From the NCBI GenBank assembly GCA_038232215.1, contig JBBSIG010000172.1, forward strand, positions 1 to 5,609: 5,609 bases of DNA, given 5' to 3'. The first letter of the stretch is position 1. Each line of letters opens with the position of its first letter. Origin of the DNA: JBBSIG01 sp038232215 (lineage in GTDB: Bacteria > Actinomycetota > Thermoleophilia > Gaiellales > Gaiellaceae). The notes beneath the pieces were generated by a model, which was given only the letters and a program-made list of their open reading frames with translations, had not been told where the DNA came from and did not search any database. Below, piece by piece: positions 1 to 4,731 of this stretch. The position numbers and the translations under genes were made by a program.

Positions 1-1
1 C

Positions 2-502
2 GAGGCGTGGAGCGCGATCCACCTCGAGGACACGCTCGGGGCAGGCGCCGCCGTCGGCGGGCTCGGGCCCGGGCTCTTCGCGGCCGCGATGGTCACCGGA
101 CGGCTGCTCGCCCAGGTCGGGGGCGGGCGTTTCGGCGACGGACGTCTGCTCACCGCCGCGGGTCTGGTCGCGTGCGCGGGCATGGTGACGGCCGCCGCCG
201 CCCCGGGCGCCGCGGTCGCGCTCGCCGGCTTCGCGCTCGCCGGCCTCGGCGTCTCGGTCGCGGCGCCGACCCTCCTCGGACTCGCCGGACGCACGGCCGG
301 GCCGGCCGAGCGGGCCTCCGCGATCGCCTCGGTCACCACCCTCGGCTACCTCGGCTTCCTCGTCTCGCCGCCGCTCGTCGGCCTCGGCTCGGACCTCGTC
401 GGCCTGCGTGCCGCGCTGCTCCTGCTCGCCGCGTGCGGCCTCCTGCTCGCGGCCGGCGCCGCACGGACGGTGGGCCGGCTCGACGACGGGAGCGAGGGCT
501 AG
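2..502 (+). CDS. MFS transporter, C-terminal half (5' end outside window)
   Basis: This is the 3' part of a major facilitator superfamily permease, 166 codons, in frame from base 2 and ending at a TAG. It would act in the cytoplasmic membrane as a secondary transporter or exporter; the substrate cannot be told. The visible part begins with EAWSAIHLEDTLGA, which resembles the start of TM7 in MFS proteins. About six hydrophobic Ala/Leu/Val/Gly-rich segments follow, matching TM7-12. The stretch GRLLAQVGGGRFGDGRLL sits where the second copy of the MFS cytoplasmic loop motif (G-R-x-x-D-R-x-G-R-R) is expected after TM8. The last two helices are followed by a short charged tail (RTVGRLDDGSEG), typical of a native C-terminus. 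A complete family member is about 400 residues, so about 230 residues lie to the left. The gene converges on hicAB. MFS membership is fairly sure; the subfamily is not assigned. Confidence 0.85.
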   Translation, partial: EAWSAIHLEDTLGAGAAVGGLGPGLFAAAMVTGRLLAQVGGGRFGDGRLLTAAGLVACAGMVTAAAAPGAAVALAGFALAGLGVSVAAPTLLGLAGRTAGPAERASAIASVTTLGYLGFLVSPPLVGLGSDLVGLRAALLLLAACGLLLAAGAARTVGRLDDGSEG

Positions 503-512
503 GTCCTACAGA

Positions 513-543
513 GCGGGAAGGACGGGTCTGGACCCCTTTCCGC
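513..543. terminator. imperfect hairpin between convergent genes, possible bidirectional terminator
   Basis: Between the stop codons of the MFS gene (502) and hicB (561) lies GGGTC-TG-GACCC (524-535). Its stem extends outward through GGAAGG/CCTTTCC-type pairing to GCG/CGC, with a 2-nt bulge (AC) and one further unpaired G on the left arm. There is no clean U-tract: only CTTTCC follows on the plus strand. The position between two convergent genes fits shared termination, but the stem is imperfect, so this is a moderate call from eye-drawn pairing. Confidence 0.4.
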
Positions 544-560
544 GGCGCTCGAATCGGTCG

Positions 561-998
561 TTACGCGGAGCGGAGGAGCTGGTGGACGCGCTGGTGGGAG
601 AGCTCGAGCACCTCGGCCGCGTCGCGGCGCGAGAGCCCGGATTCGACGAGCGCGCGCGCCGCCTCGCGGGTCGCGGCGGCCGCCTCGGCCTCCGCGCCTC
701 GCGCCCGCTCACGTCGCCGTCGTGCGGTGTCGGCGGCGCGGCGCGCTCGTGCGGGCAGCTTCACCTGCAGCTCGACGGTGATGCTCTCCTGGTCGACGTG
801 CGGGTCCGGGTTGCCGGCGTCGAGCAGGCCGACTTCGAGCCAGAGCGCGATCGCGTCCTGGAGGTAGCGGCGCAGGCTGGCAAGCGTGCGTGCGTGCGTG
901 TGCACGCCGCGCAGGGCAGGCACGCTGGCGATCCAGTTGCCGGCATCGTCGCGCTCGACTTCGGCGGTGTAGTTGGTTTCGTTCACTGTCGTAGCCAT
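561..998 (-). CDS. hicB: HicB-family antitoxin with C-terminal helix-turn-helix
   Basis: This 145-residue protein is the likely antitoxin that binds and silences HicA. The N-terminal segment (about residues 9-62: YTAEVERDDAGNWIASVPAL..GVHTHARTLASLRRYLQDAIALWL) matches the HicB partial RNase H-like fold: a beta-strand, a D-x-x-G-x-W-x-A-x-V-P turn, the G-V-x-T-x-A-x-T-L segment and a helix carrying the D-A-I motif. A charged Arg/Ala/Glu-rich linker (about 80-115) follows. The C-terminus (about 117-143, ESGLSRRDAAEVLELSHQRV) reads as a helix-turn-helix, so the protein should also bind DNA and repress its own operon. The ATG at 998 is chosen because AGGAG lies 4 bases upstream and the HicB fold starts just after it; a longer in-frame extension to 1100 is Pro/Arg-rich shadow. 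The gene overlaps hicA by 16 bp, implying translational coupling. Family assignment rests on recognised motifs. Confidence 0.85.
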   Translation of the reverse strand: MATTVNETNYTAEVERDDAGNWIASVPALRGVHTHARTLASLRRYLQDAIALWLEVGLLDAGNPDPHVDQESITVELQVKLPARARRAADTARRRRERARGAEAEAAAATREAARALVESGLSRRDAAEVLELSHQRVHQLLRSA

Positions 999-1183
999 CG
1001 CTCTCCTAGGCAGGGCTGTAGGTCGCGTTCGATCGCTCGGAGCGTCCCGCGCGGGATCTCGCCGCTGTGGACCGGGATCACGGTCTGGCAGCGTCCGCAC
1101 CGGACGATCACGTGTGAGCCGCTCTGGCGCACCTCCTCGCAGCCGAGGCGACGCACTCGCCGCCTGAGTTCCCGAACGCGCAC
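983..1183 (-). CDS. hicA: HicA-family mRNA interferase toxin
   Basis: This 66-residue protein is a probable HicA toxin, a small double-stranded-RNA-binding-fold ribonuclease that cleaves mRNA and halts growth unless bound by HicB. The pattern is clear: an N-terminal helix and G-C-E-E-V-R-Q turn, the catalytic-type G-S-H (His24), a strand ending I-P-V-H (His39), then G-E-I-P-R-G-T-L-R-A-I-E, which corresponds to the usual H-x-G-x-x-x-x-x-G-T-L-x-x-I segment. Length is within the normal HicA range. It carries four cysteines, including a C-G-R-C pair (29-32) between strands. The start is a GTG with no Shine-Dalgarno upstream; instead TAGACT (a TAnnnT-type -10) lies 6 bases before it, so a leaderless mRNA is likely. 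A later in-frame GTG (codon 10) would cut into the first helix and is less likely. hicB follows with a 16-bp overlap, the usual toxin-first order. Confidence 0.85.
   Translation of the reverse strand: MRVRELRRRVRRLGCEEVRQSGSHVIVRCGRCQTVIPVHSGEIPRGTLRAIERDLQPCLGERWLRQ
1002..1007 (-). promoter_or_regulatory. ribosome binding site of hicB inside hicA
   Basis: On the minus strand AGGAGA lies just before the hicB ATG at 998 (AGGAG is spaced 4 nt from it), within the last codons of hicA. It fixes the hicB start and lets hicB be translated from the hicA message. The upstream gene has no comparable site, so antitoxin translation may be initiated differently from toxin translation. Confidence 0.7.
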
Positions 1184-1189
1184 AAGTAT

Positions 1190-1219
1190 AGTCTAATCCG
1201 CTAGGCAGACACCTGCCTA
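1190..1219 (-). promoter_or_regulatory. putative hicAB promoter (TAGACT -10; leaderless hicA)
   Basis: Reading the minus strand, TAGACT (1195 to 1190) fits the actinobacterial TAnnnT -10 pattern. It is followed by 6 bases and then the hicA GTG, so transcription would begin at the start codon. A weak -35 match, TAGGCA (1219 to 1214, four of six consensus positions), lies 18 bp upstream. An overlapping TATACT (1190 to 1185) is also -10-like but would place the start inside hicA. Prediction from spacing and motif only. Confidence 0.5.
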
Positions 1220-1230
1220 TCTAACTAGAC
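1191..1230. promoter_or_regulatory. nested dyad, candidate HicB operator
   Basis: Two inverted pairs share one centre. The inner arms are TAGGCAG (1202-1208) and CTGCCTA (1213-1219), separated by ACAC. The outer arms are GTCTA (1191-1195) and TAGAC (1226-1230), each exactly 6 bases outside the inner arms. Two more positions in the 6-base spacers also match, giving 14 of 20 symmetric positions. The dyad overlaps the -10, spacer and -35 of the putative hicAB promoter and includes the stop codon of the upstream amidotransferase gene. No T-run follows, which argues against a terminator. HicB proteins with C-terminal DNA-binding domains are known to repress their own operon, so this is the natural binding site. 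That role is inferred. Confidence 0.6.
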
Positions 1231-2043
1231 AGTACGGGTCGGTGTCGACGACGACCCATCGGCCCACGCCCGCCTGACGGGGGCGGCCAGGGTCCCGCCT
1301 ACCGCCCGGCGTCCCGTGAGAACCGACCCCGGGCGAGCCTCGACACTCGTCTCGAGCCAGCGCGCGAAGAGCGCCCGGGCCCGCTCCTCCATCGCGGGGC
1401 GCGCGTCGTCGAACCGTCCCAGCAGGCGCTCGAGCGCACCGGGCCCGTGCGTCCTCTCGAGCGCCTCGGCGTAGGCGGGAACGCGCGCCCACTCCTCCGC
1501 CATGCCGGCCGAGACCTCGAGGTGGAACTGGACGCCGTAGGCGGAGCTGACCCGGAAGGCCTGGTTCGGATAGGCGTCGGAGCGGGCGAGGAGCGTGGCT
1601 CCCTCCGGGAGCTCGAACGTGTCGCCGTGCCACTGGAGCGTCTCGAGCTCCGGCGGCAACCCGGAGAAGACGGGGTCGGCCCGCCCGTCGTTGGTCAGGA
1701 AGACGGGGAGCACGCCGACCTCGGGCTGCTCCCCCGCGTAGACCCGCGCGCCGAGGGAGGCGGCGAGCAGCTGGGCCCCGAGACAGGCGCCGAAGAAGGG
1801 GACACCCGCCGCGAGCGCAGAGCGAATGGTCGCTTTCTCGTCGAGGAGCCAGGGAAGCTCGGCCTCGTCGTTGACGCTCATCGGACCGCCCATGGCGACG
1901 ATCAGGTCGTACCGGCGCCAGTCGGGGAGACGCTCTCCCTCGTCGACCTCGATCCGGTCGATCTTCACGCCTCGGTCGCGCAGGACGTCCTCGTACGCGC
2001 CGGGGGGCTCGCAGGCGATGTGCTGCAGAACGAGGCAGCGCAC
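1225..2043 (-). CDS. class I glutamine amidotransferase-like protein
   Basis: This 272-residue cytoplasmic protein has the class I (triad) glutamine amidotransferase fold, which hydrolyses glutamine, or a related amide or gamma-glutamyl bond, through a Cys-His-Glu triad. Numbered from the GTG at 2043: a first strand CLVLQHIACEPPGAYEDVL; the oxyanion segment M-G-G-P-M-S-V (51-57); the nucleophile elbow F-G-A-C-L-G-A-Q with Cys87; W-H-G-D-T-F (138-143); and Q-F-H-L-E-V with His174 and Glu176. It is a stand-alone domain of the GuaA-like amidotransferase group (similar in type to E. coli YfeJ), not GMP synthase: no synthetase domain is attached. Substrate unknown. The start at 2043 gives the usual M-R-x-L-V-L-Q-H N-terminus; an in-frame GTG at 2061 adds six residues and neither has a clear Shine-Dalgarno. 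The last 35-40 residues extend past the fold as a Gly/Ser/Arg-rich tail. Divergent from the two-component operon. Confidence 0.87.
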   Translation of the reverse strand: MRCLVLQHIACEPPGAYEDVLRDRGVKIDRIEVDEGERLPDWRRYDLIVAMGGPMSVNDEAELPWLLDEKATIRSALAAGVPFFGACLGAQLLAASLGARVYAGEQPEVGVLPVFLTNDGRADPVFSGLPPELETLQWHGDTFELPEGATLLARSDAYPNQAFRVSSAYGVQFHLEVSAGMAEEWARVPAYAEALERTHGPGALERLLGRFDDARPAMEERARALFARWLETSVEARPGSVLTGRRAVGGTLAAPVRRAWADGSSSTPTRTV

Positions 2044-2110
2044 GGCTCGAGTCTCGCACACCGCGGTGGCGTGGCTCGGGGCTCTCTCGCTGACCGCGAC
2101 TAGAGCAGGC

Positions 2111-2132
2111 CCTTACAGTTTCATGACATGTC
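2111..2132. promoter_or_regulatory. divergent intergenic region with CCTTAC/CATGAC motifs and an 8-bp palindrome
   Basis: The gap between the amidotransferase gene and the operon holds CCTTAC (2111-2116) and CATGAC (2122-2127), 11 bp apart. This is the period expected for tandem half-sites of OmpR/PhoB regulators. GACATGTC (2125-2132) is a perfect palindrome. TACAGT (2114-2119) is the best plus-strand -10 candidate. CATGAC recurs at 2144-2149 over the next gene's start. All are short matches; the region is surely regulatory, but the individual sites are tentative. Confidence 0.35.
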
Positions 2133-2144
2133 CAGTACGGGGCC

Positions 2145-2564
2145 ATGACGTCTGGAACACACACTGTAGCGATGAGGCGCCTCAGGCTCGCTGTCGCAGG
2201 AATCGCGGCTCTGCTGGCGCTCAACGCCGCGCTCTTCCTCGTGCAGCCTGGGCTCGCCCTGCCGGGCTCGCTCGGCGCCTACTTCTTCGGCTCGCACCTC
2301 GTTCGGGCGGAGGTGCTGCTCAAGGAGGACGGCGTGGTGCACGACTACCGGATCGACAGCGGTCGCGTGCAGGCGGCGGGCGCCGGCTCGATCACGCTCC
2401 TCGAGCGCGACCGCTCGCTCGTGACGCTCCGCGTGGCTCCGACGGCGGAGATCCAGCTCAACGGCCGGCCGGCCGGGCTGCAAGCCTTGAGACGGGGAAT
2501 GCGCGCGCTGACGATCAGGGAGGACGACGGCCCGGCGACGACGATACGGGTGACCGGACGGTGA
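2145..2564 (+). CDS. membrane-anchored or secreted small protein, unknown function
   Basis: I do not recognise a named family. The 139-residue product begins with a short polar stretch, then Met10-Arg-Arg-Leu-Arg and a hydrophobic run (about 14-36, LAVAGIAALLALNAALFLV), which reads as an uncleaved signal anchor or a signal peptide. The rest (about 57-139) alternates short predicted strands: EVLLKEDGVVHDYRIDSG, GSITLLERDRSLVTLRV, then EIQLNGRPAG and GMRALTIRE..PATTIRV. The order strand, strand, N-G-R-x-x-x-L-x-x-L-x-x-G-M, strand resembles DUF5666-like small beta domains found in exported proteins, but that is only a resemblance. The stop overlaps the GTG of the response regulator by 4 bp, so the three genes are almost certainly cotranscribed. 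The start is ambiguous: ATG 2145 has GGGG just upstream but too close; ATG 2172 (130 residues) gives a more standard signal-sequence start. Confidence 0.75.
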   Translation: MTSGTHTVAMRRLRLAVAGIAALLALNAALFLVQPGLALPGSLGAYFFGSHLVRAEVLLKEDGVVHDYRIDSGRVQAAGAGSITLLERDRSLVTLRVAPTAEIQLNGRPAGLQALRRGMRALTIREDDGPATTIRVTGR

Positions 2565-3280
2565 GCTCGACGCTGCCGACGGAGATCGGCCCGGCCGCGA
2601 GCGACGGGGCGCGGAGCCTACCGCTCCTGCTCGTCGAGGACGAGCACTCGATCGGCAGGCTCGTGACCGCGTACCTCGAGCGAGACGGCTACCGGGTGCT
2701 CTGGGCCCGCTCGGGCGAGGAGGCGCTGCTGGAGCTCGCCCACCGGGTCGTGCGGATGGTCGTGCTCGACGTCGGCCTGCCGGGCATCGACGGCTTCGAC
2801 GTCTGCCGCAGGATCCGCGCTCGCTCGACCGTCCCGGTGCTCATGCTGACCGCGAGGGACGAGGAGGCCGATCGCGTCGCCGGACTCGAGGTCGGCGCCG
2901 ACGACTACGTCGCGAAGCCGTTCTCGCCGCGCGAGCTCGCGGCGCGGATCAAGGCCGTGCTACGCCGCTCGGAGCGGCAGGCGCCCGAGCAGACGCTGAC
3001 GCTCGGCGACGTCGCGCTCCAGCGCGGCGCCCGCGAGGTGAAGGTCGCGGAGCGGCCCGTCGAGCTGACCGCGAAGGAGTTCGACCTGCTCGCCTTCCTG
3101 ATGGAGCACCCCGGCCTCGTCCTCTCCCGCGAGCAGCTGCTGGAGAACGTCTGGGAGCTCTCCTACCTCGGCGGGACGCGCACCGTCGACGTCCACGTGG
3201 CGCAGCTCAGGCGGAAGCTCGAGCGCCCCGACCTGATCCGGACGGTGCGGGGGGCCGGCTACAAGGCCGTGCGGCAGTGA
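2561..3280 (+). CDS. OmpR/PhoB-family DNA-binding response regulator
   Basis: This 239-residue cytoplasmic transcription factor is activated by phosphotransfer from the adjacent kinase. The receiver domain (about 20-135) shows all key residues: acidic pair Glu26/Asp27 in L-L-L-V-E-D-E, phosphoacceptor Asp70 in V-V-L-D-V-G-L-P-G-I-D-G, Thr97 in M-L-T-A-R, and Lys119 in V-A-K-P-F. The C-terminal winged helix (about 145-237) carries V-E-L-T-A-K-E-F-D-L-L, R-E-Q-L-L-E-N-V-W and the recognition helix region R-T-V-D-V-H-V-A-Q-L-R-R-K-L, ending with R-T-V-R-G-A-G-Y. The start is the GTG inside GTGA at 2561-2564. It leaves about 19 extra residues before the receiver; the reading frame is open much further upstream, but that part is shadow of the preceding gene. 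The stop overlaps the kinase start by 4 bp. Regulatory target unknown. Confidence 0.95.
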   Translation: MSSTLPTEIGPAASDGARSLPLLLVEDEHSIGRLVTAYLERDGYRVLWARSGEEALLELAHRVVRMVVLDVGLPGIDGFDVCRRIRARSTVPVLMLTARDEEADRVAGLEVGADDYVAKPFSPRELAARIKAVLRRSERQAPEQTLTLGDVALQRGAREVKVAERPVELTAKEFDLLAFLMEHPGLVLSREQLLENVWELSYLGGTRTVDVHVAQLRRKLERPDLIRTVRGAGYKAVRQ

Positions 3281-4644
3281 GCGCGCGCGGACGCCGCTCG
3301 CTCCGCACGCACCTGCTCGCCTCGATCGGGGCGATCGTCGTCCTCTCGGCCGTCCTCACGATCGCCGTGGGGGCGGTGCTGACACGACGCGAGGTGGAGC
3401 GGGCCACCCTCAGCGACGTCAGCCACCAGGCCGACCTGCTCGCCGCGCAGGCCCGCGGCGACGTCGCCGGAGTCCTGCACGCCCCGAGGCTGAAGCCCTT
3501 CCTCGCGCTCCAGAGCGAGCGCCTGGAGACGCCGCCGCTCGATCGGCCCTCGCCCTACCTGTCCGACGAGGCGCTGCAGAGCCTGCGCTCGCGAGGCGAG
3601 GCGCACGGGACCGTCCGGATCGACGGCGAGTCCTACGTCTTCGCCGCCCGCCCCGTCGCGCCGAGGGCGTTCGTCCTCCTGCGCCCCGAGCGGCTGAGCG
3701 CCACGGCCTCGCGACCGTACATCGAGGGACTGCTCCTGGCCGGCCTCGTCGGAGTCGCGCTCGCCGTGGCCGCGGCGTTCCTGCTCGCGCGCGCGATCGC
3801 GCGGCCGGTACACCGGGTCGCGGAGGCGAGCCGCAGCCTCGCCGCGGCCCGCTCGCCGGAGCCGGTTCCCGTCGAAGGCGCCTCGGAGCTCGCCTCGCTC
3901 GCCGTCTCCTTCAACAACATGGCCGTCCAGCTCGAGCGGGCGCGCGCCGCCGAGCGCTCGTTCCTGCTCTCCGTCAGCCACGAGCTCAAGACCCCGCTGA
4001 CGGCGATCCGCGGCTACGGGGAGGGACTCGCCGAGGGCGCCGTGCCGGCCGGCGAGGCGGCCGAGACGATCGCGCTCGAGGCCAGGCGGCTCGAGCGGCT
4101 GGTGCAGGACCTGCTCGACCTCGCCCGCATGAACAAGAGCGAGTTCAGCGTGCACAGCGAGCCGATCGACCTCGCCGCCGCGGCGCGGGACACGGTCCGA
4201 CGCTACGAGGCGCAGGCGCGAGACTTCCAGGTCTCGCTCGAGGTGGAGGCGCCCGACCCGGCGCCCGCGCTCGGCGACGCCGATCGCATCCTCCAGGTCG
4301 TCTCCAACCTCGTCGAGAACGCCCTGCGGCTCACTCCGCGCGGGGGCACGGTGCGCGTCGTGGCCGCCGCCTGCACGCTGACGGTCGAGGACACGGGGCC
4401 GGGCCTGGAGCCCGAAGAGCTGCCGCGTGCCTTCGAGCGCTTCTTCCTCCACTCCCGCTACGGCCGCGAGCGGCCGGTCGGCACCGGGCTCGGGCTCGCG
4501 ATCGTCAAGGAGCTGGTCGAGGGCATGCACGGCAGCGTCGAGGCCGCCAGCGAGCCGGGCCGATCGACTCGCTTCGTCGTCCGGCTACCCGCCGTGCCGC
4601 CCGCAGAGATCGAGGCGGCGGGCAAGCTCCTCGCTCGCGCGTAG
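3277..4644 (+). CDS. HAMP-containing sensor histidine kinase
   Basis: This 455-residue inner-membrane kinase senses an extracytoplasmic signal and phosphorylates the upstream-encoded response regulator. TM1 is about residues 13-35. A roughly 115-residue extracytoplasmic sensor region (36-149) of no recognised fold follows, then TM2 (about 150-172). A HAMP linker (about 173-225, A-R-P-V-H-R-V-A-E ... E-L-A-S-L-A-V-S-F-N-N-M) leads to the HisKA dimerisation domain with His235 in S-V-S-H-E-L-K-T-P-L-T. The ATPase domain has the N box (Asn344 and Asn348 in S-N-L-V-E-N-A), G1 (D-T-G-P-G-L, Asp372), the F box (A-F-E-R-F-F, 385-390) and G2 (G-T-G-L-G-L, 402-407). No catalytic residue is missing. The GTG start forms a GTGA overlap with the regulator stop; Arg-rich residues before TM1 give the expected inside orientation. 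Stimulus unknown. Confidence 0.95.
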   Translation: MSARGRRSLRTHLLASIGAIVVLSAVLTIAVGAVLTRREVERATLSDVSHQADLLAAQARGDVAGVLHAPRLKPFLALQSERLETPPLDRPSPYLSDEALQSLRSRGEAHGTVRIDGESYVFAARPVAPRAFVLLRPERLSATASRPYIEGLLLAGLVGVALAVAAAFLLARAIARPVHRVAEASRSLAAARSPEPVPVEGASELASLAVSFNNMAVQLERARAAERSFLLSVSHELKTPLTAIRGYGEGLAEGAVPAGEAAETIALEARRLERLVQDLLDLARMNKSEFSVHSEPIDLAAAARDTVRRYEAQARDFQVSLEVEAPDPAPALGDADRILQVVSNLVENALRLTPRGGTVRVVAAACTLTVEDTGPGLEPEELPRAFERFFLHSRYGRERPVGTGLGLAIVKELVEGMHGSVEAASEPGRSTRFVVRLPAVPPAEIEAAGKLLARA

Positions 4645-4648
4645 CGTT

Positions 4649-4680
4649 TTACGGGCGCCTTACCTCGGGCGCACGTGCGC
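4649..4680. promoter_or_regulatory. TTAC direct repeat (11-bp period) and GCGCACGTGCGC palindrome upstream of the RTX gene
   Basis: In the 87-bp gap between the kinase stop and the RTX gene, TTAC occurs at 4649-4652 and again at 4660-4663, exactly 11 bp apart, the second within CCTTAC as in the operon's own upstream region. GCGCACGTGCGC (4669-4680) is a perfect 12-bp palindrome. No convincing -10/-35 pair was found here, so whether the RTX gene has its own promoter or is read through from the operon is open. The motifs are short and tentative. Confidence 0.3.
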
Positions 4681-4718
4681 GTGACGTAGCCCCTCGATGA
4701 TGGCCTCGACAGCTATTC

Positions 4719-4724
4719 GGAGGT
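4719..4724 (+). promoter_or_regulatory. strong ribosome binding site of the RTX-repeat gene
   Basis: GGAGGT, a near-perfect anti-Shine-Dalgarno match, lies 7 bases before the ATG at 4732. It decides the start against an in-frame GTG at 4723 that overlaps this site. It is the best ribosome binding site in the window, suggesting high translation of the secreted protein. Confidence 0.85.
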
Positions 4725-4731
4725 GGCAGGC

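Noticed and set aside
999..1100. 34-codon N-terminal extension of HicB
   Set aside because: It lies wholly inside hicA, is Arg/Pro/Asp-rich, and the ATG at 998 has a good ribosome binding site right before the HicB fold.
1201..1220. Inner dyad arms as a terminator for the amidotransferase gene
   Set aside because: The stem is only 7 bp with a 4-base loop and no T-run, and it overlaps promoter elements and an outer symmetric pair, which fits an operator better.
1447..2103. 218-codon plus-strand frame opposite the amidotransferase
   Set aside because: The minus-strand frame carries the full Cys-His-Glu triad and fold motifs; the plus frame is compositionally a shadow.
1826..2560. Long N-terminal extension of the response regulator frame
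   Set aside because: The frame is open for 245 codons upstream, but it passes through the amidotransferase antisense and the small anchored gene, and its translation is Arg/Ser/Ala-rich. The GTGA overlap at 2561 gives a normal regulator length.
3259..4530. 423-codon open frame on the minus strand opposite the histidine kinase
   Set aside because: It is antisense to a kinase with every catalytic motif intact. Its translation is Arg/Gly/Glu-rich with no domain, as expected from GC-rich codon shadowing.
4723..4731. GTG start three codons upstream of the RTX ATG
   Set aside because: It overlaps the GGAGGT ribosome binding site, which is ideally spaced for the ATG at 4732.
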